NCBI RefSeq assembly: GCF_014207445.1 | Contig: NZ_JACHEM010000010.1 | Coordinates: forward strand, 1-64,000 | DNA from: Streptomyces candidus | Lineage (GTDB): Bacteria > Actinomycetota > Actinomycetes > Streptomycetales > Streptomycetaceae | Direction of reading: 5' to 3' | Length of the DNA: 64,000 nt | Part shown: positions 51,620 through 60,602 of the stretch, one piece after another | Position numbering within the stretch: the first letter of the stretch is position 1 | Layout: every line of letters starts with the position of its first letter | Notes under the pieces: generated by a model | Database searches by the model: none | What the model was told of the DNA's origin: nothing | Seen by the model: the letters and a program-made list of their open reading frames with translations, nothing else | Translations under genes and position numbers: made by a program

Positions 51620-53082
51620 TTGCCGCCCTCGGAGTCGGTGCCGTCGGAGTCCGTGCCGTCGGCGTCCGTGTCGCCCTGCTCGTCCTTCTTCTTCAGGTCC
51701 GGCTTGCCCGCCGCCTCGCCGAGCATCTTGTCCAGCTCGGAGAAGTCCATGTGCTCGCGGTGCACGAACCCGTCCGGGTCGTCCAGGTCCTGTGCCGTGG
51801 GCAGCATGTCCGGGTGTTCCCACAGCCCGTCACGGCCCTCGTGGCCCCGCGCGTCCGTGAGCGAGGCCCACAGCCGGGAGGCGTCCCGCAGCCGGCGCGG
51901 ACGCATGTGCATGCCGACCAGCGTCGCGAACGTCTGCTCCGCGGGGCCGCCCGAGGCACGCCGCCTGCGCAGCGTCTCGCGGAGCGCGTCCGCCGACGTC
52001 AGGCGCGGCTTCGCGGCCTCGTGCACCACCGCGTCCACCCAGCCCTCGACGAGCGCCAGTGCCGTCTCCAGACGCGCCAGAGCCGCCTTCTGTGCCGGCG
52101 TGTCCTCCGGCTGGAACATGCCCTGCTGGAGCGCTTCCTGCAGCTGCTCGGGGTTGGAGGGGTCGAGCCCGCCGACCGCCTCCTCCAGCTTGGAGGTGTC
52201 CACGGTGATCCCGCGGGCGTAGCCCTCGACCGCGCCGAACAGGTGCGAGCGCAGCCACGGCACGTGCGCGAAGAGCCGCTGGTGGGCGGCCTCGCGCAGC
52301 GCCAGGTACAGCCGTACCTCGTTCGCGTCGACGCCCAGGTCCTTGCCGAACGCCTCGATGTTCACCGGCAGCAGCGCCGCCTTGCCGACCGGCCCCAGCG
52401 GCAGACCGATGTCGGTCGAACCCACCACCTCGCCCGCCAGCACACCGATGGCCTGCCCGATCTGCTGGCCGAACATGGCGCCGCCCATGGAGCGCATCAT
52501 GCCGATCAGCGGGCCCGCCATGGCCTGCATCTCCTCGGGCAGCACATCGCCCATGGCCGTGCCGACCCGCTCCGCGACCGGGTCGACCAGCTGCTGCCAC
52601 GCGGGCAGCGTCGCCTCGACCCACTCGGCGCGGCTCCACGCCACCGACGTGGTCGCGCCGGACGGCAGCGAGGTCACGCCGTCCAGCCAGTGGTCGGCCA
52701 GGCGCACGGCCTCCTCCACCGCGGACCGCTCGGCCGCGCCGACACTGGAGTCCTTGGTGCCGTCGGAGGTGCCCTGTGCCACGGTCTGGCGGGCGATGTC
52801 CTTGGCCATGTCCCAGTTCACGGGACCGCCCTCGTAGCTCAGCATCTGGCCGAGCTGCTGGAAGGCGGCGCCCAGGTCGTTCGGGTTCATCGCACCGAAC
52901 ATCGCGGCGAAGGGATTGTCACCGCCCGCCCCGCCCATGCCCGGCAGCGCGCCGAAGCCCCCGAAGGGGTTCGACGGACCGCCGCCGGAACCCTGCCCGC
53001 CACCGGCAGGGTCCTTCTTCTTGCCGTCGCCGTCCTCCGGCTCCTCCGGCGGAACGCCGAATCCGAATGGGGTGTCGCTCAC
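51616..53082 (-). CDS. Zinc-dependent metalloprotease (DUF2342/zincin-2)
   Basis: A 488-aa cytosolic protein. The N-terminal 80 residues are Gly/Pro-rich and disordered. The DUF2342 core contains the zinc-site segment LREAAHQRLFAHVPWLRSHL, in which the usual HExxH is replaced by E-A-A-H. The family's DVNEVRLYLA and GTSDGTKDSSV elements are present. From memory Rv3195 is the mycobacterial counterpart. GTG 53082 is fixed by GAGGAAACC. The stop overlaps the Nudix start. Confidence 0.82.
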   Translation of the reverse strand: MSDTPFGFGVPPEEPEDGDGKKKDPAGGGQGSGGGPSNPFGGFGALPGMGGAGGDNPFAAMFGAMNPNDLGAAFQQLGQMLSYEGGPVNWDMAKDIARQTVAQGTSDGTKDSSVGAAERSAVEEAVRLADHWLDGVTSLPSGATTSVAWSRAEWVEATLPAWQQLVDPVAERVGTAMGDVLPEEMQAMAGPLIGMMRSMGGAMFGQQIGQAIGVLAGEVVGSTDIGLPLGPVGKAALLPVNIEAFGKDLGVDANEVRLYLALREAAHQRLFAHVPWLRSHLFGAVEGYARGITVDTSKLEEAVGGLDPSNPEQLQEALQQGMFQPEDTPAQKAALARLETALALVEGWVDAVVHEAAKPRLTSADALRETLRRRRASGGPAEQTFATLVGMHMRPRRLRDASRLWASLTDARGHEGRDGLWEHPDMLPTAQDLDDPDGFVHREHMDFSELDKMLGEAAGKPDLKKKDEQGDTDADGTDSDGTDSEGGK

Positions 53083-53273
53083 GGGTTTCCTCGGCTCGTA
53101 GGGCCGCCGGAGTTGGCCGGCGGCGGCTGCCCGGCATCTGCACCCAGGGTAGACACCGCAGCGGGTTCGGGGCTCGGTGCTCCGAGGACCCTTGGCCTGC
53201 GGCAGGATGGACGACACCTGGTCCGTACGCGCCAACTCGCGTACGTACTGAAGACAACCGCTGGAGACGCCCG

Positions 53274-54404
53274 GTGAGTTCCCCAGATCCCAAGGTTCGT
53301 GCAACAGATTCAAAGGTTCGCGCAACGCGAAACCGATCAACCCCCGCGGCCCGGGGCCCGGTCGTCGCGGTCACCGGTGCCGCATCCGGTGTCGGCGCCC
53401 TGCTGACCCGGCGGCTCGCCGAGTCCGAGCACGTCAAAGAGGTCGTCGCCATCGACGAACGGCGCGGCGACACCGACGGCGCGCAGTGGCACATCCTCGA
53501 CGTCCGGGACCCCGCCATCGCCGAGAAACTGCGCGGCGCGGACGTCGTCGTGCACCTCGCGCTCGACCTCGACCTGGAGTCCGACCCCGCCGCCCGTACG
53601 GCGTTCAACGTGCGCGGCACGCAGACGGTGCTGACGGCGGCCGCCGCGGCCGGGGTGCACCGGGTCGTGCTGTGCACCTCCGCCATGGTCTACGGCGCGC
53701 TCCCCGACAACGACGTCCCGCTCTCCGAGGACGCCGAGCTGCGCGCCACCGCCGAGGCCACCGGCGTCGGGGACCTGCTCGAGGTGGAGCGGCTGGGCCG
53801 CCGTGCCCCGCGTGCCCATCCCGGCCTCAACGTCACTGTCGTGCGCCCCGCCGTCCTCGTCGGCGGTACGGACACCGCCCTCACCCGCTACTTCGAGTCG
53901 CCGCGCCTCCTGGTCGCCGCCGGATCCCGTCCCACCTGGCAGTTCTGCCACGTGGACGACCTGGTCAGCGCCCTGGAGTACGCCGTCCTGGAGAAGGTCG
54001 AGGGGGAGCTCGCGGTCGGCTGCGACGGCTGGCTCGAACAGGAGGAGGTGGAGGAGATCAGCGGCATCCGCCGCATGGAACTGCCCTCCGCCGTCGCCCT
54101 GGGCGCCGCGGCGAGACTGCACCGCATCGGCCTCACCCCGTCCCCGGCCGGCGACCTCGCGTACACGATGCACCCCTGGGTGGTGAGCGTGTCGCGGCTG
54201 CACGACGCGGGCTGGCGGCCGCAGTGGACCAACGAGGAGGTCCTCGCGGAACTCCTCAAGGAGGTCGAGGGGCGGCACACCCTGGCCGGTCGCCGTCTCG
54301 GCCGCAAGGACGCCACCGCGGCGGGCGCGGCGGGCGCCACGGTCGCCCTGCTCGGCACGGCCGCGCTGGTGCGGCGGGCCCGCAAGGCACGGCGCCGCAT
54401 CTGA
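53274..54404 (+). CDS. Extended SDR, NAD-dependent epimerase/dehydratase-like
   Basis: A 376-aa protein. The Rossmann motif is VTGAASGVG and mid-core shows DVVVHLALDL, LCTSAMVYG, VVRPAVLVGG and FCHVDDLVSALEYA, all extended-SDR landmarks. The usual YxxxK is not obvious after AMVYGALPDN, so catalysis by this site is uncertain. A C-terminal TM-like stretch (AGAAGATVALLGTAALV) near the end precedes a basic tail, suggesting membrane association. GTG 53274 follows GGAG. The N-terminal 30 residues contain a KVRAT duplication. Confidence 0.8.
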   Translation: MSSPDPKVRATDSKVRATRNRSTPAARGPVVAVTGAASGVGALLTRRLAESEHVKEVVAIDERRGDTDGAQWHILDVRDPAIAEKLRGADVVVHLALDLDLESDPAARTAFNVRGTQTVLTAAAAAGVHRVVLCTSAMVYGALPDNDVPLSEDAELRATAEATGVGDLLEVERLGRRAPRAHPGLNVTVVRPAVLVGGTDTALTRYFESPRLLVAAGSRPTWQFCHVDDLVSALEYAVLEKVEGELAVGCDGWLEQEEVEEISGIRRMELPSAVALGAAARLHRIGLTPSPAGDLAYTMHPWVVSVSRLHDAGWRPQWTNEEVLAELLKEVEGRHTLAGRRLGRKDATAAGAAGATVALLGTAALVRRARKARRRI

Positions 54405-54409
54405 GGCCG

Positions 54410-54442
54410 GGTACGGGCCGCCGTATCCCGGCGGCCCGTACC
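54410..54442 (+). terminator. Intrinsic terminator of the SDR gene
   Basis: A perfect 14-bp stem (54410-54423 with 54429-54442) with a 5-nt loop followed by GCTTGT, just after the SDR stop. Confidence 0.75.
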
Positions 54443-54516
54443 GCTTGTAGGAGGCTCCAGACGGCAGGGGCGCCCGCCGGTCGAAACCGCTCTACCGCGC
54501 CGACGGCGCGGTACGG

Positions 54517-54522
54517 CACGAT
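54517..54522 (+). promoter_or_regulatory. Weak -10-like box, possible leaderless moaE
   Basis: CACGAT ends 6 nt before ATG 54529, with no ribosome site between. It departs from TANNNT at the first base. Confidence 0.3.
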
Positions 54523-54528
54523 GGCCCT

Positions 54529-55023
54529 ATGGCAGGCACCCCCAGCACCCCCGTCGACGGCTCCACTCCCGACTCCGCCGCCCACCCGGGCGAACAGGCG
54601 GCGCCGGACCCGATCCGGCTGCTCGCGATCCGCGACACCGCGCTCTCCCTGGACGAGGTGTTCCGGGCCGTCGGCGAGGACGCGGCGGGCGGCACGGCCC
54701 TGTTCGTCGGCACCGTGCGCAACCACGACGGCGGCGCCGACGTCGACGCGCTCGGTTACTCCTGCCACCCGACGGCGGACGCCGAGCTGCGCCGCGTCGC
54801 CGAGCGGGTCGTCGCGAAGTTCCCGGTACGGGCCCTGGCGGCCGTCCACCGCGTCGGCGACCTCGCGGTGGGCGACCTCGCGGTCGTGGTGGCCGTCTCC
54901 TGCCCGCACCGCGGGGAGGCCTTCGACGCCTGCCGCATGCTGATCGACGACCTGAAGCACGAGGTGCCGATCTGGAAGCACCAGAAGTTCTCCGACGGGG
55001 CAGAGGAATGGGTCGGCGCGTAG
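54529..55023 (+). CDS. moaE: Molybdopterin synthase catalytic subunit MoaE
   Basis: A 164-aa protein with a 25-residue disordered N-terminus, then MoaE proper: LSLDEVFRAV, TALFVGTVRNHDGG, ALAAVHRVGDLAVGD and the catalytic C-terminus HEVPIWKHQKFSDGAEEWVG, with the lysine that contacts precursor Z. MoaE takes sulfur from thiocarboxylated MoaD, which MoeZ at 21868 charges. No moaD lies in the window. ATG 54529 seems leaderless. A local duplication of its 3' end follows. Confidence 0.9.
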   Translation: MAGTPSTPVDGSTPDSAAHPGEQAAPDPIRLLAIRDTALSLDEVFRAVGEDAAGGTALFVGTVRNHDGGADVDALGYSCHPTADAELRRVAERVVAKFPVRALAAVHRVGDLAVGDLAVVVAVSCPHRGEAFDACRMLIDDLKHEVPIWKHQKFSDGAEEWVGA

Positions 55024-55105
55024 CGCCGTCGTCGAGGGGTGGCGGTCGGGCGACGGGAGGGCGGGTCGGCGCGTCGCCGTCGTCGAGTGGCGGCGGGAGG
55101 GCGGG
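55011..55105 (+). repeat. Imperfect tandem duplication of the moaE 3' end
   Basis: The sequence from 55011 (GGTCGGCGCG, including the moaE stop) recurs from about 55064, with CGCCGTCGTCGAG and GGGAGGGCGG blocks in both copies and small deletions. It leaves moaE intact. Confidence 0.65.
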
Positions 55106-55291
55106 TGGATCCTGTCCTGTGAGGTGCCGTCGCGGGCGGAACCCGCATAAACCCCCCCGCCGGCAAGCGCCCCGATTTGCGTAACCCGACCCCTGGCCCG
55201 AGCGTTGAGGCAGCGGATGGTTAATCTGCTGATCGGCTGGCTGCGATCGCTCGGGTTGTTCAGCGGTCGCTCACTGGGTCAGGAGGTCGGA

Positions 55292-55462
55292 ATGGCTGCT
55301 CTCGCCTGGTTGCTGATTCCGCTTTTCGCAGCTGTCGGTGCTGCGATATGGGGAAGCTGGGCTGCTCGAAACCGCACCACCGGCGATGTCGCCGAACTCG
55401 CGGGCTACGAGAAATTCCGCGACGCCATGCAGAAGTCGCATCCCGGTTCCGACGCCGCCTGA
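55292..55462 (+). CDS. Small membrane protein (56 aa)
   Basis: A 56-aa protein: MAALAWLLIPLFAAVGAAIW forms one membrane helix, followed by GSWAARNRTTGDVAELAGYE and a polar tail. ATG 55292 is supported by AGGAGGT five nt away. ATG 55217 in the same frame with GAGG six nt upstream is a rival giving 81 aa. I recall similar short proteins in Streptomyces at this place. Its function is unknown; proximity to the PDZ/Lon-like protease suggests a membrane-linked role. Confidence 0.65.
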   Translation: MAALAWLLIPLFAAVGAAIWGSWAARNRTTGDVAELAGYEKFRDAMQKSHPGSDAA

Positions 55463-55518
55463 GGCGTACCGGTCGATGTGTCCCGTTCCGTACGAGAGAG
55501 CCGAGGCAAGCGCCCGCG

Positions 55519-55560
55519 CCCCGTACGGACCGGCCCCAGCCCCGTACGGACCGGCCCCAG
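55519..55560 (+). repeat. 21-bp tandem duplication upstream of Lon-like gene
   Basis: Two exact 21-nt units, each beginning CCCCGTACGG, cover 55519-55539 and 55540-55560. They lie just upstream of the predicted promoter of the PDZ/Lon-like gene and could be paired binding sites. Confidence 0.6.
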
Positions 55561-55584
55561 CGGTGCACGTCCGGACCCGTCCCG

Positions 55585-55590
55585 TACTGT
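55585..55590 (+). promoter_or_regulatory. -10 box, leaderless Lon-like gene
   Basis: TACTGT ends 6 nt before ATG 55597, with no ribosome site. The 21-bp repeats lie 25 nt upstream. Confidence 0.45.
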
Positions 55591-55596
55591 CGTTCC

Positions 55597-56688
55597 ATGC
55601 CACGCCGCACAGCGACGATGCTCGCCTCCACCCTCGTCCTGATCGCGCTTCTCTGCGCGGGCGTCCTCATCAAAGTCCCGTACTCGGAGATGTCCCCGGG
55701 GCCGACGGTGAACACCCTGGGCGACGCGGGTGGCGAGCCCGTGCTGCAGATCTCCGGGCGCAAGACGTACCCGACGTCCGGTCACCTCAACATGACGACA
55801 GTCCGCGTCACCGGTGCCGACTACCGGATGAACCTGATGGAGACGGTCTACGGCTGGCTGGCGCACGACAGCATCGTCGTCCCGCACAGCACGCTCTACC
55901 CGGACGGCAAGACCGAGGAGCAGTCCACCCAGGAGAACGCCGAGGAGTTCACCCAGTCCCAGGAGACCGCGAAGGTCGCCGCCCTCAAGGCGCTGAAGCT
56001 CCCGGTCGCCACGCGCGTGGTCGTCGCGAGCGTCGTCAAGGACAGCCCCGCCCAGGGCAAGCTGCACGCGGGCGACGTGATCCGTGAGGTGGACGGCCGG
56101 AAGGTCGAGGAGCCGGGCGACGTCGCCAAGATCGTCACGCAGCGCAAGCCCGGGGAGAAGGTGGTCTTCACCGTCGTGCCTGCCAAGGAGGCGGCCGCCG
56201 CGGAGAAGGCGCACAGGGCGCAGCCCACGGCCACCGAGAAGATCACCGTGACGACGAAGAAGGCAGACGACAACGGACGGGCCATCGTCGGCATCCAGGC
56301 CGGGACCGATCACACCTTCCCGTTCACGATCGACATCAAGCTGGCCGACGTGGGCGGTCCTAGTGCGGGCCTGATGTTCTCGCTCGGCATCGTCGACAAG
56401 CTCACCGAGGGCGACATGACGGGCGGGAAGTTCGTCGCCGGCACCGGCACGATCGACGAGAAGGGCAAGGTCGGCCCGATCGGCGGCATCCAGATGAAGA
56501 CGGTCGGCGCGCGCAAGGCCGGCGCCCAGTACTTCCTGACGCCGAAGGAGAACTGCGCGACGGCCGCCGCCGACGTCCCCGACGGCCTCACCCTCGTGCG
56601 GGTGGACACCCTCGACGACGCGGTCAAGTCGATGGAAGGCATCAAGAAGGGCGACACGGCCGGCCTGCCGAAGTGCTCGACGGGCTGA
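55597..56688 (+). CDS. PDZ-domain, Lon-like S16 membrane-anchored protease
   Basis: A 363-aa protein. A single N-terminal membrane helix (ATMLASTLVLIALLCAGVLI) puts the rest outside. A PDZ domain (about 140-210, VVASVVKDSPAQGKLHAGDV) precedes a Lon-type S16 protease domain with the Ser-Lys dyad: Ser256 in GGPSAGLMFSL and Lys301 in IQMKTVGARKAGA. This is the YlbL/Rv3194c type. ATG 55597 is leaderless. It is convergent with the PPA1309 gene, 75 nt apart. Confidence 0.9.
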   Translation: MPRRTATMLASTLVLIALLCAGVLIKVPYSEMSPGPTVNTLGDAGGEPVLQISGRKTYPTSGHLNMTTVRVTGADYRMNLMETVYGWLAHDSIVVPHSTLYPDGKTEEQSTQENAEEFTQSQETAKVAALKALKLPVATRVVVASVVKDSPAQGKLHAGDVIREVDGRKVEEPGDVAKIVTQRKPGEKVVFTVVPAKEAAAAEKAHRAQPTATEKITVTTKKADDNGRAIVGIQAGTDHTFPFTIDIKLADVGGPSAGLMFSLGIVDKLTEGDMTGGKFVAGTGTIDEKGKVGPIGGIQMKTVGARKAGAQYFLTPKENCATAAADVPDGLTLVRVDTLDDAVKSMEGIKKGDTAGLPKCSTG

Positions 56689-56763
56689 CCGGCCGCCCCT
56701 GCATGTCAGGACATGCGTGTCCCGGCGAAGTCCGCACGAGGAACGGGCCGACCGGCCACCGCG

Positions 56764-57345
56764 CTACGACTCGAAGGTCGCCGCCAGCGCCTCGGCGAGT
56801 CCCGGCACCAGGTCGGGGCCCGTCAGCACCTCGTTGGGCGAGTCCTTCTCGCGCAGCCGGATCGCCGACTCGCGGGCCCCGCCGCGCAGCACGGCCACCG
56901 TCATCCGCACCTCCTGCCGGTCCGGGTGCGCGGCCACCCACTGGGTGAGCTGCTTGCCCTTCATCCCCTCCGGCACGGACGCCTCCGCCGACGGGGGCAG
57001 CATCAGACGCTCCACGGTCAGCGCACAGCCGACGACCGCGTCGGGCCAGGCGATCGTGCCGAGGAACTCGTCCAGCGCCTTGCCGCGGGGAATCTCCTCC
57101 TGCTCGATCGGCGTGTACCCGGCGGCACTCGCCGCGTCGATGCCGAGCTGCGAGGCGAGCCCCGGTTCCTGCTTGCGCAGCTTCGCCGTGTCGACCAGGG
57201 CGAACAGCCGTGCGGGCTTGTCCCAGCCGAGGCCGGACGCGTACTCGTCGATTTCCAGCGCGGCGCGCGTCAGTGGGCTCGCCGCCATCGGCGTACCCGG
57301 CGCGGGCATCGGAGGGGTGTGGTCTGAGGGGGAGGAGTTGGACAT
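56764..57345 (-). CDS. PPA1309 family protein
   Basis: Encodes 193 aa, acidic and mostly helical, with no signal peptide. Visible landmarks: ALEIDEYASGLGWDKPARLF, GYTPIEQEEIPRGKALDEFL and VVGCALTVERLMLPP. I recognise the family as PPA1309, conserved in actinobacteria and often beside the Lon-like and UPF0182 genes; its function is unknown. ATG 57345 has CAGGAT at seven nt upstream and no ribosome site, so a leaderless start is likely. Confidence 0.8.
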   Translation of the reverse strand: MSNSSPSDHTPPMPAPGTPMAASPLTRAALEIDEYASGLGWDKPARLFALVDTAKLRKQEPGLASQLGIDAASAAGYTPIEQEEIPRGKALDEFLGTIAWPDAVVGCALTVERLMLPPSAEASVPEGMKGKQLTQWVAAHPDRQEVRMTVAVLRGGARESAIRLREKDSPNEVLTGPDLVPGLAEALAATFES

Positions 57346-57352
57346 GGTGAAT

Positions 57353-57358
57353 ATCCTG
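57353..57358 (-). promoter_or_regulatory. -10 box, leaderless PPA1309 gene
   Basis: CAGGAT on the minus strand ends 7 nt before ATG 57345. The same hexamer and spacing occur before the alkyltransferase-like gene. Confidence 0.45.
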
Positions 57359-57506
57359 CCTCCTTCGGCCCCCAAAGCGGGAACTGAGTAAAGCTTCAGT
57401 AAGTTGCATAGGTACGGCCCTGCGACCGCGGGGCCGGTACGACCGCTCCACACGACCGCTTCACCCATACGCTCCGTACAAAACAGCGAACTTCGAGGTG
57501 CGCACG

Positions 57507-60449
57507 TTGGCTTTCCAGATGCCGGACCGCGGCGGAGGCCCGACCGGGCCACGGATCAGAGTGGGCCGGCCTTCCCGGCGTGCCCGGACCCTGCTCATGA
57601 CACTGGGCGTACTGGCCGTGCTGGCCATGGCGTTCGTCATGTTCGCGGGGTTCTGGACGGACTGGCTCTGGTACCGATCGGTCAAGTACTCGTCCGTCTT
57701 CACCACCACTCTGTGGACCAAGATCGGCCTGTTCGCCGTCTTCGGTCTCCTCATGGCCGCAGCCGTCGGTGTGAACATCTGGCTGGCGCACCGGCTGCGG
57801 CCGCCGCTGAGCGCCATGTCGATGGAGCAGCAGAGCCTCGACCGCTACCGGATGGGCCTGGCACCGTACAAGAAGTGGGTGCTGATCGCGGTCACCGCCC
57901 TCGTCGGGCTGATCGCGGGCGCGTCCGCCGCCGGACAGTGGCGCACCTGGCTGCTGTGGGTCAACGGAACGATGTTCGGGCAGAAGGACCCGGAGTTCGG
58001 TCTGGACGTCGCGTTCTACGCGTTCGACCTGCCCTGGTACCGCTTCCTGCTCGGCTTCGGCTTCGCCGCCGTGGTGGTCTCGCTGATCGCCGCCGCCCTG
58101 GTGCACTACCTGTACGGCGGGCTGCGCCTGACCAGCCCCGGTGCCCGCGCGACCGCCGCCGCCACCGGCCACCTCTCGGTCCTGCTCGGCGTGTTCGTCA
58201 CGCTGAAGGCCGTCGCCTACTGGCTCGACCGGTACGGGCTGGCCGTGAAGTCCAGTGACTTCAAGGCCACCGGCAACTGGACCGGCCTGCGCTTCGTCGA
58301 CGCCAACGCCTACCTTCCGGCGAAGACGATCCTGTTCTGCATCGCCGTCATCTGCGCCGTGCTGTTCTTCGCGACGCTGTGGCGCCGCACCTGGCAGCTG
58401 CCGGTGATCGGCTTCGGCCTGATGGTGCTCTCGGCGATCCTGATCGGCGGGCTCTACCCGGCGATCGTGCAGAAGTTCCAGGTCCAGCCGAACGAGCAGG
58501 CCAAGGAAGCCCCGTACATCAAGAAGAACATCGAGGCGACCCGCAAGGCCTACGACATCGACGGCGCCAAGGTCACCGACTACAAGGGCGCGGGCGACAA
58601 CGGCGACAACGCGAAGCTGCGCAAGGACGCCGACACGGCGGCCAGCTACCGCCTGCTCGACCCGAACGTGGTGTCGCCGACCTTCCGCCAGCTCCAGCAG
58701 GAGCGGAAGTACTACCAGTTCCCGCAGACCCTCGACGTCGACCGCTACAACGGCCAGGACACCGTCATCGGCCTGCGCGAGCTCGACCTCAAGGGCATCC
58801 CGAAGCGGAACTGGATCAACGACCACTTCTACTACACGCACGGCTACGGCGCGGTGAGCGCCAAGGGCACCTCCGTCAACGCGGACAACGAGGGCGGCCC
58901 CGAGTTCACCGAGTCGGGCCTGCCGTCCAGTGGCGTGCTCAGCGAGAAGGCCAAGTACGAGCAGCGGATCTACTACGGCGAGAAGACCGAGCAGTACTCG
59001 ATCGTCGGTGGCCCGCAGCGGGAGCTCGACTACGAGAAGAACGGCGAGCCCACCAAAACCACCAGCTACAAGGGCAACAGCGGCGTCAGCCTCTCGAACC
59101 CGTTCAACCGTGCGGCCTACGCCGTCACCATGAGCGAACCGCAGATCCTGTACTCCGGTGCCATCGGCGACGGCTCGCGGATCCTGTACAACCGCACGCC
59201 CAAGCAGCGCGTCGAGGCCGTCGCCCCGTGGCTGACCATCGACGGCGACGCCTACCCGGCGATCATCGGCGACCGCATCCAGTGGATCGTCGACGCCTAT
59301 ACGACGACGAACGGCTACCCGTACGCGTCGCGCACCGTGCTCGGTGACACCACGACGGACTCGCTGACCACCAACCAGCGCGCCGTCGTCGCCCAGCAGA
59401 ACCAGGTCAACTACATCCGCAACTCGGTGAAGGCCACCGTCGACGCCTACGACGGCTCGGTCAAGCTCTACGAGTGGGACGAGAAGGACCCGGTCCTCAA
59501 GACCTGGCAGAAGGCCTTCCCCGGCACGGTCGAGGACAAGAGCAAGATCCCGGCCGTGCTCAAGGAGCACCTGCGCTACCCGCAGGACATGTTCAAGGTC
59601 CAGCGCGAGCTGCTCACCCGTTACCACGTCACGGAGCCGAAGCAGTTCTACAGCGGTTCCGACGCCTGGCAGGTCCCGGACGACCCGACGACCACCGCCA
59701 AGGGTGCCGTGCCGCCGTACTACCTGAGCCTGAAGATGCCCGGCGACACGGAGCAGAACTTCTCCTTGACGACGACCTTCACGCCCAACGGACGCCCCAA
59801 CCTCGGCGGGTTCATGGCGGTCGACGCCGATGCGGCCAGCCCGAGTTACGGCACCATAAGGCTTCTGCGGGTCACCGGTGACGTACTGGGTCCGCAGCAG
59901 GTGCAGAACCGGCTGAGCACCAACCCCGACGTCACGGAGTTCGTCCGCAACACCAAGGGCGCCAACTCGGACATCGAGTACGGCAACCTGCTGACGATCC
60001 CGCTCAACGACGGGTTCCTGTACGTCACTCCGGTGTACGCGCAGGGCAACAACGCCCAGTACCCGCTGCTGAAGAAGGTCGGCGTCTCGTACGGCAAGGA
60101 GACCGTCTTCAAGGACAGTCTCGCCGAGGCGCTGAACGCGGTCTTCGGTGAGCAGGGCGCGGAGACGCCGCCGGACAAGGGCGACGGCACGACCAGGCCG
60201 CCCGCCGCCGGCACCGACCTCCAGAAGGCCATCACGGACGCCACCGCCGCGTACGAGGAGGGCCAGAAGGCCCTCCAGAAGACGCCGCAGGACTGGGTGG
60301 CCTACGGCAAGGCCCAGGAGAAGCTCCAGGAGGCGCTGGTGCGGGCGGCCGACGCCCAGAAGGCGGCGCCGCCGGCGAAGCAGGACCCCAAGGCTCCCGC
60401 CGACCCCAAGGTTCCGGCGGACCCGAAGGATCCACCGAAGAGCGACTGA
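57507..60449 (+). CDS. UPF0182 family large membrane protein
   Basis: Encodes 980 aa, typical of UPF0182. About seven membrane helices lie in the first 320 residues (TLLMTLGVLAVLAMAFVMFA, then GLFAVFGLLMAAAVGVNIWL and others). The large remainder is extracytoplasmic, with SNPFNRAAYAVTMSEPQILY and EWDEKDPVLKTWQKAFPGTV. A C-terminal tail has KAPADPKVPADPK repeats. From memory Rv3193c is the counterpart; its function is unknown. TTG 57507 is preferred because GAGGTG lies seven nt upstream; GTG 57498 and ATG 57519 are alternatives. Confidence 0.85.
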   Translation: MAFQMPDRGGGPTGPRIRVGRPSRRARTLLMTLGVLAVLAMAFVMFAGFWTDWLWYRSVKYSSVFTTTLWTKIGLFAVFGLLMAAAVGVNIWLAHRLRPPLSAMSMEQQSLDRYRMGLAPYKKWVLIAVTALVGLIAGASAAGQWRTWLLWVNGTMFGQKDPEFGLDVAFYAFDLPWYRFLLGFGFAAVVVSLIAAALVHYLYGGLRLTSPGARATAAATGHLSVLLGVFVTLKAVAYWLDRYGLAVKSSDFKATGNWTGLRFVDANAYLPAKTILFCIAVICAVLFFATLWRRTWQLPVIGFGLMVLSAILIGGLYPAIVQKFQVQPNEQAKEAPYIKKNIEATRKAYDIDGAKVTDYKGAGDNGDNAKLRKDADTAASYRLLDPNVVSPTFRQLQQERKYYQFPQTLDVDRYNGQDTVIGLRELDLKGIPKRNWINDHFYYTHGYGAVSAKGTSVNADNEGGPEFTESGLPSSGVLSEKAKYEQRIYYGEKTEQYSIVGGPQRELDYEKNGEPTKTTSYKGNSGVSLSNPFNRAAYAVTMSEPQILYSGAIGDGSRILYNRTPKQRVEAVAPWLTIDGDAYPAIIGDRIQWIVDAYTTTNGYPYASRTVLGDTTTDSLTTNQRAVVAQQNQVNYIRNSVKATVDAYDGSVKLYEWDEKDPVLKTWQKAFPGTVEDKSKIPAVLKEHLRYPQDMFKVQRELLTRYHVTEPKQFYSGSDAWQVPDDPTTTAKGAVPPYYLSLKMPGDTEQNFSLTTTFTPNGRPNLGGFMAVDADAASPSYGTIRLLRVTGDVLGPQQVQNRLSTNPDVTEFVRNTKGANSDIEYGNLLTIPLNDGFLYVTPVYAQGNNAQYPLLKKVGVSYGKETVFKDSLAEALNAVFGEQGAETPPDKGDGTTRPPAAGTDLQKAITDATAAYEEGQKALQKTPQDWVAYGKAQEKLQEALVRAADAQKAAPPAKQDPKAPADPKVPADPKDPPKSD

Positions 60450-60521
60450 TCGCCGGGAACGAGCAGTAGCCGGCCGGAAAAGGGCTCCACCCCGCACCGT
60501 GGTACGGTGGGAAAACAACGA

Positions 60522-60595
60522 CGCGGGGTGGAGCAGCTCGGTAGCTCGCTGGGCTCATAACCCAGAGGTCGCAGGTTCAAATCCTGTCCCCGCTA
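60522..60595 (+). tRNA. Initiator tRNA-Met (CAT), copy 1
   Basis: A 74-nt tRNA with anticodon CAT (60556-60558). Initiator traits are present: a C1-T72 mismatch at the acceptor end and three consecutive G-C pairs in the anticodon stem (GGG with CCC). CCA is not encoded. TACGGT at 60503-60508 is a likely -10. It is identical to the copy at 62822. Confidence 0.96.
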
Positions 60596-60602
60596 CTGAA
60601 CA

